A stretch of DNA of 8,355 nt from a bacterium (lineage in GTDB: Bacteria > Babelota > Babeliae > Babelales > RVW-14), in the NCBI GenBank assembly GCA_023249955.1, contig JAHFBR010000047.1, forward strand, positions 1 through 8,355, in the 5' to 3' direction. The notes beneath the pieces were generated by a model, which saw only the letters and a list, made by a program, of their open reading frames with translations, made no database searches and had not been told where the DNA came from. Of the stretch, positions 1-5,700 are shown one piece after another; positions within the stretch are counted from its first letter, which is position 1; every line of letters starts with the position of its first letter. The translations under genes were made by a program, and so were the position numbers.

Positions 1-880
1 TCTGAAAACCAGAAGATAGCTCAGACACTTCCTTCGTAATAAGTGATTGTCGCAGTTTATTGAATTGTAATTTTAAACGCTCAAGATATTTTTCAGCACT
101 GTTGGTTGAGTTTTCCATAGCCAAAAAGCGTGCCGCATGCTCTGCCCGCAAGGCCTGAAAAAGAATTTGAATAATACTGCTGCGCAGATAACGAATAGAA
201 AGATAATCCAAAACAGCCCCCTGGTCTTGTTCCCAAATAAATTCTGCATCTGGATCACGATCGGGTAACGGGGTTGTTTCACTTTTTCCATCGGGTAATG
301 GATCAAGCGACATGGGAATCAGTGTAAACTTGCAGGGCTTTTGAAGAAAAAATGATTTCGCTTCGCTGATATAAAAACAAACCGATGTATAATGCTCCGG
401 TGCGTTGACAATTTTGTCCACCAGGTCATCGGCAAGAGCAATGAAATTATTTGAACTCAGCTCTGCATAAGTATGAGCCAGCTCTCCCTTCCCCATATTT
501 TTGACATACACAACAGCCTTTTGACCAATAGCAATGAACTTGGGAACTTGTTGCACTTCAATAAAAAGTGATGCGTTAACATAGCGCAATAAATTTGAAT
601 TGAGGCTTCCGCAAAGCCCTTTGGATGTTGCAACCACAATATGCAGTGGTCTTGAATCAAAAACATCCTGCGGAAAAAGCAATGAACTTTTCCATTCAGG
701 CGCATGCGCAAGAAGCTCAACAAAAAGATTTTTAAGATTGCTGGTATAGTTTTTCAACGGCGTGTTGAGACGATCGAGCTTATTATAAAGAGACATCGAC
801 ACAAGCCGGACAGCATGTGTAATTTTTTTTGTTGTTTGAATAGTGCGAATTTTTTGGCGTAATTGAGCAAGGTGCGACAT
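1..880 (-). CDS. atpG: ATP synthase F1 gamma subunit, partial (C-terminal end cut by window edge)
   Basis: Central rotating shaft of the F1 part of ATP synthase, linking catalytic alpha/beta subunits to the membrane ring. The reading frame is open from ATG (880-878) to position 1 and gives 293 codons, close to the whole family length. The N-terminal helix has the family pattern (QKIRTIQTTKKITHAV, residues 9-24). The conserved KGLCGSLNSN stretch is present, and the C-terminal helix carries RAEHAARFLAMENSTNSAEKYL, which is the gamma signature region. The start is supported by a GGGAGGG ribosome site 3-5 bases upstream. A small extra loop before the C-terminal helix repeats PLPD twice. The gene begins its own transcript and its upstream neighbour is a divergent NYN-domain gene, whereas atpG usually follows atpA. 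Family assignment is secure. Confidence 0.93.
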   Translation of the reverse strand, partial: MSHLAQLRQKIRTIQTTKKITHAVRLVSMSLYNKLDRLNTPLKNYTSNLKNLFVELLAHAPEWKSSLLFPQDVFDSRPLHIVVATSKGLCGSLNSNLLRYVNASLFIEVQQVPKFIAIGQKAVVYVKNMGKGELAHTYAELSSNNFIALADDLVDKIVNAPEHYTSVCFYISEAKSFFLQKPCKFTLIPMSLDPLPDGKSETTPLPDRDPDAEFIWEQDQGAVLDYLSIRYLRSSIIQILFQALRAEHAARFLAMENSTNSAEKYLERLKLQFNKLRQSLITKEVSELSSGFQ

Positions 881-933
881 GTACCCTCCCTATCACAAAC
901 ACAAAATCAAAAGAGACTCAAAATATGTGTGTG

Positions 934-960
934 ATTTTATAAAAGCTTTGCGTTCAACAA
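934..960 (-). promoter_or_regulatory. candidate promoter of atpG
   Basis: On the minus strand TTGTTG (960-955) precedes TAAAAT (939-934) by 15 bases, inside an AT-rich stretch containing TATAAAAT. Transcription would begin near 927 and give a leader of about 47 bases before the atpG ATG. The spacing is short, so this is only a candidate. No convincing promoter was found for the divergent + strand gene in the same gap. Confidence 0.27.
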
Positions 961-1025
961 CACTGTGAAGGTAACGTAAAAATCATATTTTTACAATGAT
1001 CTTTAAGCAGAAAGAGCAATGGAGC

Positions 1026-1664
1026 ATGATAATCGTTATAGATGGCTATAACCTTCTTAAGCAGATATGGCCGGGACAGAAAAATAACCTCACCAAGCAG
1101 CGTGATCGGTTTATTCAGCAACTTGCTTACTATAAAACCAAAAAGGATCCGACAATCGATGAAATCGTAACAGTCTTTGACGCGGGGCCCAGTCCACATG
1201 CCACCAGAACGGTTAAGTCGGGAGTGGTTGTAGTTTTTTCTGGAACTAAAAGCAGTGCAGACAGCTGGATAGTCGAATTTGTTGAGCGCAACAAAGGCAA
1301 AGAACTTTTGGTCATCACACAGGACCGAGCGCTCAAGACAGCCTGCGAAAAGTTTGATCTGGACACATTGGGGGTTCATGAATTTTACGGTATCCTGCAG
1401 CAAAATCTTTTAAGCGATGCGGCGCAAGCATTTTCGGGAAACGAAAAAATAGAGCCAGAGCTTGAAAAATATGAATCGGTTGATGACGAGCTGCCTGCAG
1501 GCGACTCTAAAGCCCTGGATCTTTTAATGGAACAGGCTGCCGGTCGAGACATGCGCAACAAACTTGATGATTTGTACAAGCAGCCATTGTCGAGAAAGGG
1601 AAAATCATTCACACTATCTAAAAAAGACCGCCGCATGCTGCAAAAACTTAAAAAATTAGAATAA
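1026..1664 (+). CDS. YacP-like NYN-domain protein (putative endoribonuclease)
   Basis: A 212-residue protein whose N-terminal half is an NYN (PIN-like) nuclease domain of the YacP type. Visible are IIVIDGYNLL at residues 2-11, VFDAG at 50-54, FSGTKSSADSWI at 71-82 and VITQDRAL at 96-103. The acidic residues D6, D52, D79 and D100 sit where PIN/NYN nucleases hold the catalytic metal. The family includes Rae1/YacP of Bacillus, a ribosome-associated mRNA endonuclease; the same role here is inference. The C-terminal part (about 130-212) is charged and ends in a lysine/arginine-rich tail, suggesting RNA or ribosome contact. I chose ATG 1026 because the protein then begins right at the first beta strand and AAAGAG lies 9 bases upstream. 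ATG 996 is in frame but has no ribosome site. tsaE follows after 27 bases, so the two are probably cotranscribed. Confidence 0.8.
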   Translation: MIIVIDGYNLLKQIWPGQKNNLTKQRDRFIQQLAYYKTKKDPTIDEIVTVFDAGPSPHATRTVKSGVVVVFSGTKSSADSWIVEFVERNKGKELLVITQDRALKTACEKFDLDTLGVHEFYGILQQNLLSDAAQAFSGNEKIEPELEKYESVDDELPAGDSKALDLLMEQAAGRDMRNKLDDLYKQPLSRKGKSFTLSKKDRRMLQKLKKLE

Positions 1665-1691
1665 ATCCAATTTGAAAAATATTTGAAACCC

Positions 1692-2132
1692 ATGAAAAAA
1701 AACGTAACACGCGCCGATATTCCAAACTTGGTCAAAACCGAACTCATCCCCCGCCTTAAAACACACAGGATTTTTACGTTTACTGGATCACTAGGAGCCG
1801 GTAAAACCACTACCGTAAAAGAGCTCTTGTCCCAGTGCGGCATTACCGAGCCTGTAACCAGCCCAACATTTACCTATGTAAATACATACCAGGCTCCATC
1901 AGGCTGCACCTTTCACCACTTTGACCTCTATCGCCTTGAAACCATTGGCGCGTTTGTTGCTGCTGGCTTTGATGAGCTACTTGCGCAGCAAGATGCCTAT
2001 TGTTTAATTGAATGGCCAGCCTGTATTTCTGAGCTTTTACAGCACCCACCGCTTAATCAGCAGGTGTGCTCAATCTCCATCAGTTACGACCCTGCGCATG
2101 AAAACCTACGACTTTTTCACATCACTCCTTAA
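1692..2132 (+). CDS. tsaE: tRNA threonylcarbamoyladenosine biosynthesis ATPase TsaE
   Basis: P-loop ATPase that works with TsaB and TsaD to place threonylcarbamoyl on A37 of ANN-decoding tRNAs (t6A). In 146 residues it shows the Walker A loop GSLGAGKT (32-39), the family motif TSPTFTY (56-62), HHFDLYRL (75-82) and the LIEWP motif (105-109) that holds the acidic residue and tryptophan typical of TsaE. The length matches the usual 140-160 residues. ATG 1692 is preferred; an in-frame TTG at 1683 would add only three residues, and neither has a strong ribosome site. It lies 27 bases after the NYN gene. The tRNA cluster follows after about 110 bases; its two Thr tRNAs read ACN codons and would be t6A substrates. 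The adjacency is suggestive but not proof of a shared unit. Confidence 0.93.
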   Translation: MKKNVTRADIPNLVKTELIPRLKTHRIFTFTGSLGAGKTTTVKELLSQCGITEPVTSPTFTYVNTYQAPSGCTFHHFDLYRLETIGAFVAAGFDELLAQQDAYCLIEWPACISELLQHPPLNQQVCSISISYDPAHENLRLFHITP

Positions 2133-2160
2133 AAATTGTCAAAAATCTGCCAGAAAAAGA

Positions 2161-2197
2161 TTGAAAAATTTGACAAAATATCTATGATAGTTGTCAT
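2161..2197 (+). promoter_or_regulatory. promoter upstream of the tRNA-Tyr gene
   Basis: TTGAAA (2161-2166) and TATGAT (2183-2188) are separated by 16 bases, a good sigma70-type match. A second, overlapping choice is TTGACA (2170-2175) with TGTCAT (2192-2197), also 16 bases apart. Either would start transcription about 40-50 bases before the mature tRNA-Tyr. TGACAA (2171-2176) and TTGTCA (2191-2196) form inverted arms around the first -10 box, which could be an operator; that is inference. Confidence 0.5.
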
Positions 2198-2244
2198 TGT
2201 TTACAGCTTTTGTAAAAGATTATTACCGCGTATAACCCAAGCAA

Positions 2245-2329
2245 GGGGAGGTTCCCGAGCGGTCAAAGGGGGCGGACTGTAAATCCGCTGGCACAGCCTT
2301 CACAGGTTCGAATCCTGTCCTCCCCACCA
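2245..2329 (+). tRNA. tRNA-Tyr (anticodon GTA)
   Basis: Class II tRNA of 85 bases with encoded CCA. The acceptor stem GGGGAGG/CCTCCCC pairs fully with A73. The anticodon stem GCGGA/TCCGC closes the loop CTGTAAA with anticodon GTA at 2279-2281. The T stem ACAGG/CCTGT surrounds TTCGAAT, and the long variable arm expected of bacterial tRNA-Tyr is present. It is first in the cluster, about 55 bases behind a promoter. Confidence 0.97.
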
Positions 2330-2356
2330 GCCTACGCGCCAACGCGCTACGGCTGG
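2327..2356 (+). other. GC-rich hairpin overlapping the CCA end of tRNA-Tyr
   Basis: CCAGCC (2327-2332) and GGCTGG (2351-2356) are perfect inverted arms with further CGCG/CGCG pairing inside. The left arm uses the CCA end of tRNA-Tyr. No T-run follows, so it is not a standard terminator. GGCTGG can alternatively join a small CTGG/CCAG hairpin just downstream (2353-2365). It may guide 3' processing of the precursor or slow polymerase before the next promoter; function is not shown. Confidence 0.35.
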
Positions 2357-2387
2357 GTAAACCAGTCAGATGGCGTAGTGTGAGTTT

Positions 2388-2415
2388 TTGACTCGAATAA
2401 AAGCTCAGGTATACT
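2388..2415 (+). promoter_or_regulatory. promoter upstream of tRNA-Gly
   Basis: TTGACT (2388-2393) and TATACT (2410-2415) stand 16 bases apart, each with one mismatch to the sigma70 consensus. Transcription would start near 2422 and run into tRNA-Gly at 2469. It sits in the 139-base gap after tRNA-Tyr, so the Gly and Thr(TGT) tRNAs can be made independently of the first promoter. Confidence 0.6.
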
Positions 2416-2468
2416 TGGAGTTGTTGGCTGTTTTAGGCCATATACGCACACAGAGTTAGCATTAGGTT

Positions 2469-2545
2469 GCGGGAATAGCTCAATTGGCTAGAGCGTCAGC
2501 CTTCCAAGCTGAAGGTTGCGGGTTCGAGACCCGTTTCCCGCTCCA
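2469..2545 (+). tRNA. tRNA-Gly (anticodon TCC)
   Basis: A 77-base tRNA with encoded CCA. The acceptor stem GCGGGAA/TTCCCGC is fully paired with T73. The anticodon stem TCAGC/GCTGA encloses CTTCCAA with anticodon TCC at 2503-2505. The next tRNA begins 12 bases downstream, so the two share one precursor. Confidence 0.97.
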
Positions 2546-2557
2546 GAAGATAGTGAG

Positions 2558-2633
2558 GCTGGCATAGCTCAGTTGGTAGAGCAGCTGATTTGTAATCAGC
2601 AGGTCGCTGGTTCGAGTCCAGTTGCCAGCTCCA
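2558..2633 (+). tRNA. tRNA-Thr (anticodon TGT)
   Basis: A 76-base tRNA with encoded CCA. The acceptor stem GCTGGCA/TGCCAGC is fully paired with T73. The anticodon stem GCTGA/TCAGC encloses TTTGTAA with anticodon TGT at 2591-2593. The T-arm end also carries TTGCCA, which matches a -35 box for the next promoter (see that entry). Confidence 0.97.
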
Positions 2634-2650
2634 CAAAAAATCTTTATAAT
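2622..2650 (+). promoter_or_regulatory. near-consensus promoter overlapping the tRNA-Thr(TGT) 3' end
   Basis: TTGCCA (2622-2627) and a perfect TATAAT (2645-2650) are exactly 17 bases apart. The -35 box lies in the acceptor stem of the tRNA-Thr(TGT) gene. Transcription would start near 2657, 38 bases before tRNA-Thr(GGT), and would read on into rpmG, tRNA-Trp, secE and nusG. No other equally good promoter was seen between here and rplK. Confidence 0.65.
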
Positions 2651-2694
2651 GCTGATGCGCCGGTGTTTTTGATGTTACAAAGGCTGAACGTAAT

Positions 2695-2770
2695 GCCCAC
2701 GTAGCTCAGTTGGTAGAGCACTTCCTTGGTAAGGGAGAGGTCACCGGTTCAAGTCCGGTCGCGGGCTCCA
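2695..2770 (+). tRNA. tRNA-Thr (anticodon GGT)
   Basis: A 76-base tRNA with encoded CCA and T73. The anticodon stem CTTCC/GGGAG (one T-G wobble) encloses TTGGTAA with anticodon GGT at 2728-2730. The T stem ACCGG/CCGGT is complete. The acceptor stem GCCCACG/CGCGGGC has one A-C mismatch at pair 5-68 (A2699, C2762). In many bacteria tuf follows this tRNA; here rpmG follows instead. Confidence 0.95.
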
Positions 2771-2801
2771 CCTTCAATGTTAGTTTTACGAAAGTTTGAT
2801 G

Positions 2802-2959
2802 ATGGCTAAGAATAGGGTTATTGTACACCTGGAATGCGAAGGTTGTGGCCTACGTAATTACAGCAAAAGAGTTTCGAAAAAGAGAGATTTTGGGAAGCTG
2901 TCTCTGAATAAGTTTTCGCAAAATGTCGCAAACATGCTACCCATAAAGAGACCAAGTAG
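2802..2959 (+). pseudogene. rpmG: 50S ribosomal protein L33, frameshifted near the 3' end
   Basis: L33 is a small zinc-ribbon protein of the large subunit near the E site. From ATG 2802 the frame gives MAKNRVIVHLECEGCGLRNYSKRVSKK and on to LSLNKF, the family pattern with the first zinc pair CEGC (residues 12-15). After codon TTT (2913-2915) the frame reads SQNVANML and ends at TGA 2964-2966 (54 residues), unlike L33. In the -1 frame from TGT at 2924 the expected ending is intact: CRKHATHKETK and then TAG at 2957-2959. Restoring one G in TTTTCGCAAAA (2913-2923), to read TTT TGC GCA AAA, would give KFCAKCRKH and the second CxxC pair. So one base is missing, either in the genome or through a sequencing error. 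ATG 2799 would add one Met. It lies between tRNA-Thr(GGT) and tRNA-Trp, its usual neighbourhood upstream of secE-nusG. Confidence 0.85.
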
Positions 2960-2969
2960 TAGATGATGA

Positions 2970-3045
2970 AGGCCAGTAGCTCCAACGGTAGAGCAGCGGA
3001 CTCCAAATCCGCGTGTTGGGGGTTCGAATCCCTCCTGGCCTGCCA
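2970..3045 (+). tRNA. tRNA-Trp (anticodon CCA)
   Basis: A 76-base tRNA with encoded CCA. The acceptor stem AGGCCAG/CTGGCCT is fully paired and is followed by G73, a tryptophan identity base. The anticodon stem GCGGA/TCCGC encloses CTCCAAA with anticodon CCA at 3003-3005. Placement directly before secE is a common bacterial arrangement. It begins 10 bases after the restored rpmG stop and ends 33 bases before secE. Confidence 0.97.
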
Positions 3046-3078
3046 GTAATATGCAGAGTTGTAGATGTGGAGATTAAG

Positions 3079-3276
3079 ATGAGCAAAATGGCACTAAGTA
3101 AGATTGTAACATTTTTATACGAGGTAAAAACCGAGCTTAAAAAAGTTACGTGGCCGACTCGTGATGAGCTAGTTGGTTCGGCAATTATTGTTTGCATTCT
3201 TGTTGTCATTTTTGCCTTCATTCTGGGCGTTATGGATACGGCATTCAGCGCTTTTATTACACATCTGATTAGTTAA
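3079..3276 (+). CDS. secE: preprotein translocase subunit SecE
   Basis: Small membrane subunit that clamps the SecY channel in the general protein-export pathway. The 65-residue protein has the family's amphipathic segment EVKTELKKVTWPTRDEL (about residues 15-31) followed by one hydrophobic membrane helix (about 36-58). This is the short, single-helix form found in most bacteria, not the three-helix form of E. coli. ATG 3079 is chosen because GGAG (3069-3072) stands 6 bases upstream. An earlier in-frame ATG at 3013 lies inside tRNA-Trp and is rejected. nusG follows after 30 bases, the usual secE-nusG pair. Confidence 0.95.
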   Translation: MSKMALSKIVTFLYEVKTELKKVTWPTRDELVGSAIIVCILVVIFAFILGVMDTAFSAFITHLIS

Positions 3277-3306
3277 AAAACGATAAATTACGCGGTTGGT
3301 CATTCA

Positions 3307-3828
3307 ATGAAACGTTGGTACGTCGTACAGGTTTATACAGGCTTTGAAGATATTGTAAAAACAGATCTGGAAAAACGATTTGTTGAAGAAGGCTTGCAAG
3401 AACTCTTTGGTCAGATTCTAATACCTGCCGGCGAGGTCATGTCATTTTTTTCCTCTGACACGAAGTCCAAGAAAGAAAAAATCTTTCCGGGCTATCTTCT
3501 CGTCCACATGGAGATGACAGGAGATACCTTTCGTCTTATTTCCGCAACACCACGTGTCACTCGTTTTTTAGGCGGCGAAAGCCCTGTTCCGCTTTCAGAC
3601 AAAGAAGTGGACCGTATTTTTGCTCAAATTAGCGGCAAGCTTGCTGTTCCCCAAGAAAAATCGCCCTTCGTTGTTGGTAACGAGGTGCATATCACTCAGG
3701 GACCATTTTCGGGCTTTATGGGCATCATCGATAAGCTCGATGAAGAGCGCGAAAAAATCACCGTCATGGTTAGCATCTTCGGTCGCATGACACCGGTAGA
3801 ATTAGGATTTGATCAGGTTAAAAAGTAA
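3307..3828 (+). CDS. nusG: transcription termination/antitermination protein NusG
   Basis: Elongation factor that binds the RNA polymerase clamp and couples it to Rho or to the leading ribosome. The 173-residue protein begins with the NGN domain (KRWYVVQVYTGFE at 2-14, IFPGYLLVHMEM near 59-70, TPRVTRFLGG near 82-91) and ends with a KOW domain (VGNEVHITQGPFSGFMGII near 122-140). The length is normal for the two-domain form, without extra insertions. The ribosome site is weak; the best candidate is GGTTGG about 8-9 bases before ATG. rplK follows after 28 bases, so secE, nusG and the ribosomal protein genes are probably read together. Confidence 0.97.
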   Translation: MKRWYVVQVYTGFEDIVKTDLEKRFVEEGLQELFGQILIPAGEVMSFFSSDTKSKKEKIFPGYLLVHMEMTGDTFRLISATPRVTRFLGGESPVPLSDKEVDRIFAQISGKLAVPQEKSPFVVGNEVHITQGPFSGFMGIIDKLDEEREKITVMVSIFGRMTPVELGFDQVKK

Positions 3829-3856
3829 CCCTTAACATTAAAACAGGTAGACTATA

Positions 3857-4282
3857 ATGTCCAAGAAGATAAAAGCAAAAGTAAAGCTTCTGCTGCAAGG
3901 TGGCGCAGCAAACCCTGCTCCTCCTGTTGGCTCTATGCTCGGTCAGCATCAAGTTAACCTCATGGATTTTTGCAAAAAATTCAATGCTGCGACAGCTTCA
4001 CGCAAAGGCGAAACGGTACCCCTTGTGGTGACCGTTTATACCGACAAAAGTTTTGATTTTGTACTCAAAACTCCGCCGGTTTCTGAATTGTTACGCAAAA
4101 AAGCTAACATTCAATTAGGTGCCAAAAATCCAGGCAAGGAGACTGTTGGCAACATCAAGTGGAAAGACATCGAAGAGATCGCAAAGATCAAAATGCCAGA
4201 TTTGAACGCCACGGATATTGAAGGCGCCAAAAAAATTGTTGCTGGAAGCGCTCGAAGCATGGGGCTTGCGGTTGTTGATTAA
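3857..4282 (+). CDS. rplK: 50S ribosomal protein L11
   Basis: L11 binds the GTPase-associated region of 23S rRNA at the base of the stalk and takes part in factor binding and the stringent response. The 141-residue length is the family standard. The N-terminal domain carries the proline-rich GGAANPAPPVGSMLGQ segment (about 15-30), target region of thiostrepton-type antibiotics. The C-terminal RNA-binding domain includes KTPPVSELL, GNIKWKDIEEIAKIKMPDLNA and the ending GSARSMGLAVV. AGGTAG lies about 8 bases before the ATG. The conserved order rplK-rplA-rplJ-rplL is kept. No separate promoter is convincing; TATAAT at the start codon has no proper -35 box. Confidence 0.97.
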   Translation: MSKKIKAKVKLLLQGGAANPAPPVGSMLGQHQVNLMDFCKKFNAATASRKGETVPLVVTVYTDKSFDFVLKTPPVSELLRKKANIQLGAKNPGKETVGNIKWKDIEEIAKIKMPDLNATDIEGAKKIVAGSARSMGLAVVD

Positions 4283-4318
4283 TGAATATACAAATCACGT
4301 AGTCGAAGTGGACTTGCT

Positions 4319-5017
4319 ATGAGTAAGCACGGAAAAAAACATTTGAGTTCTATAGAAAAACTTGACACAGCTAAGATTACCAACTGGAAGTCAGCATTGG
4401 ATTTTGTAGTGAAAAGTGCACATACAAAATTTGATGAAAGCGTTGACGCGCACATTAATTTGGGCATCGATGCTTCTAAGGGTGAACAAACAGTGCGCGG
4501 TTCAGTCCTGCTTCCTAACGGAACAGGAAAGAAAATGCGTGTTCTTGTATTTGCTAAAGGCGAATATGAAGAACAGGCTAAAAAAGCCGGCGCCGATTTT
4601 ATTGGCGTTGAGGACTTGATTACAAAAATCGAGGGCGGCTGGTGTGATTTTGAGGCAGCTGTAGCAACTCCAGATTTGATGGGTGCTGTAGGCCGTGTAG
4701 CAAAAATCCTCGGCCCCCGTGGTTTGCTTCCCAATAAAAAAGTCGGTACCGTAACCTTTGACATTGCAAGTATCGTGTCAGATCTGAAAAAGGGCCGCGT
4801 CTCGTTCAGAAATGACAAAGCTGGTCTTGTACACGCACCATTTGGCAAGGTATCGTTCGGCACAGAAAAGCTTCTTGAAAATCTTGCTACCCTGATGCAG
4901 GCGGTAAGAACAAGCAAGCCCCCAACATCAAAGGGTAAGTTCGTTAAAAAAGTGACGATCTCATCTACGATGGGCGTTGGGATTGCTCTCAATCCAGACG
5001 AAGTTACGCAAGGTTAA
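4319..5017 (+). CDS. rplA: 50S ribosomal protein L1
   Basis: L1 forms the mobile L1 stalk that helps deacylated tRNA leave the E site, and in many bacteria it represses its own operon. The 232-residue protein shows KFDESVDAHINLGIDASKGEQTVRGSVLLP-type N-terminal sequence, the central ILGPRGLLPNKKVGTVT motif (about 138-154) and the C-terminal GKFVKKVTISSTMGVGI segment. Its length is typical. The ribosome site is weak (AGTGGA about 9 bases upstream). The gene begins 36 bases after rplK and ends 12 bases before rplJ. A long antisense reading frame on the other strand is a shadow of its codon pattern. Confidence 0.97.
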   Translation: MSKHGKKHLSSIEKLDTAKITNWKSALDFVVKSAHTKFDESVDAHINLGIDASKGEQTVRGSVLLPNGTGKKMRVLVFAKGEYEEQAKKAGADFIGVEDLITKIEGGWCDFEAAVATPDLMGAVGRVAKILGPRGLLPNKKVGTVTFDIASIVSDLKKGRVSFRNDKAGLVHAPFGKVSFGTEKLLENLATLMQAVRTSKPPTSKGKFVKKVTISSTMGVGIALNPDEVTQG

Positions 5018-5029
5018 TAAGGAATTACT

Positions 5030-5557
5030 ATGAATCGGCAACAAAAAGAAGCTGTAGTTTCTGATCTTCGTCGAATGATCTCTGAGACTCAGGCCACTTT
5101 TTTGGTTAATTATAAGGGCATGAGCGTCTCTGCGCTGCAAGGTTTGAGAAAAAATCTGCGCACAGAGGGCAGCAAACTCAAGATCACCAAGGCTACCCTT
5201 ATGCGTAAGGCCGCTGAAGATCTTGCGGGTTCTGATGCATTTTGCTCTGAACTTAAAAACCAGGTTGGCTTGGTCTTTGCCGACAAAGATGTTTCAGCAA
5301 CCGCCAAGCAGCTGGTGTCTTTTGCAAAAGATAACAGTGCATTAACACTTCTGGTTGGCTTTTATGAGGCCAAAGTATTGAGCAAACAGGAGCTCGCATT
5401 CTTGGCATCGTTGCCATCTCGCGAAATTCTTCTTGCGCAGCTTTTTGGCACCATGAAGGCTCCAATGGGCGGTCTGGTAACTGTTTTGTATCAGATGATT
5501 GCTCGTTTGCTTTATGTACTGAAGCGAATCGAAGAACAGAAACAGCAAAATCAGTAG
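5030..5557 (+). CDS. rplJ: 50S ribosomal protein L10
   Basis: L10 (P0 in eukaryotes) anchors L7/L12 dimers to the ribosomal stalk. The 175-residue protein has the family start (NRQQKEAVVSDLRRMI), the motif FLVNYKGMSVSALQGLR (about 24-40), the basic KLKITKATLMRKA segment (about 50-62), and a C-terminal helix (about 135-175) that would carry L7/L12. AAGGA stands 6-7 bases before ATG. The gap to rplA is only 12 bases, leaving no space for the L10 leader that lies upstream of rplJ in E. coli or Bacillus. A 143-base gap follows before rplL instead. Confidence 0.96.
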   Translation: MNRQQKEAVVSDLRRMISETQATFLVNYKGMSVSALQGLRKNLRTEGSKLKITKATLMRKAAEDLAGSDAFCSELKNQVGLVFADKDVSATAKQLVSFAKDNSALTLLVGFYEAKVLSKQELAFLASLPSREILLAQLFGTMKAPMGGLVTVLYQMIARLLYVLKRIEEQKQQNQ

Positions 5558-5700
5558 TAAATCGTGCATTTTTATGGTAGATTGGGCTTAATCTCTCGAT
5601 TTATCGGAGTCTTTGATCAAGGCTATGTACGAAACACAGTGTGAAAATAGGTATTAGGTCGACTAGGTCGTAGGTTGTTAGATTATAAGGAGTCATTCAC
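5558..5700 (+). promoter_or_regulatory. structured rplJ-rplL intergenic region with a 9-base-period direct repeat
   Basis: This gap is unusually long for an operon whose other junctions are 12-36 bases. It holds two adjacent small hairpins: AGATT/AATCT around GGGCTT (5579-5594), and CTC-GAT/ATC-GAG with one bulged G (5595-5609). TAGGTCG occurs twice with a period of 9 (5655-5661 and 5664-5670), shortly before the rplL ribosome site. I see no convincing promoter or terminator. A regulatory RNA role, for example stalk-protein feedback, is inference only. Confidence 0.4.

Noticed and set aside
457..723. 88-codon minus-strand frame in another frame of atpG
   Set aside because: It overlaps the true atpG frame, which gives clear gamma-subunit motifs across the same bases.
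996..1025. Upstream ATG for the NYN-domain gene
   Set aside because: It has no ribosome site, and the added ten residues precede the first strand of the domain; ATG 1026 fits better.
2516..2704. 62-codon + strand frame across the tRNA genes
   Set aside because: It is a translation of tRNA sequence (GIAQLVEQ and AGSSPV are well-known tRNA-derived strings) and not a protein gene.
3013..3078. N-terminal extension of secE starting inside tRNA-Trp
   Set aside because: The extra 22 residues come from tRNA sequence; ATG 3079 has a good GGAG site and matches the family start.
3830..3858. TATAAT at the rplK start codon as a promoter
   Set aside because: The -10 box covers the ATG (3857), so the transcript would lack the start codon, and the -35 region is poor.
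4279..4992. 237-codon open frame on the minus strand, opposite rplA
   Set aside because: It mirrors the codon pattern of rplA, which is a certain gene; the translation resembles no family and the frame has no independent support.
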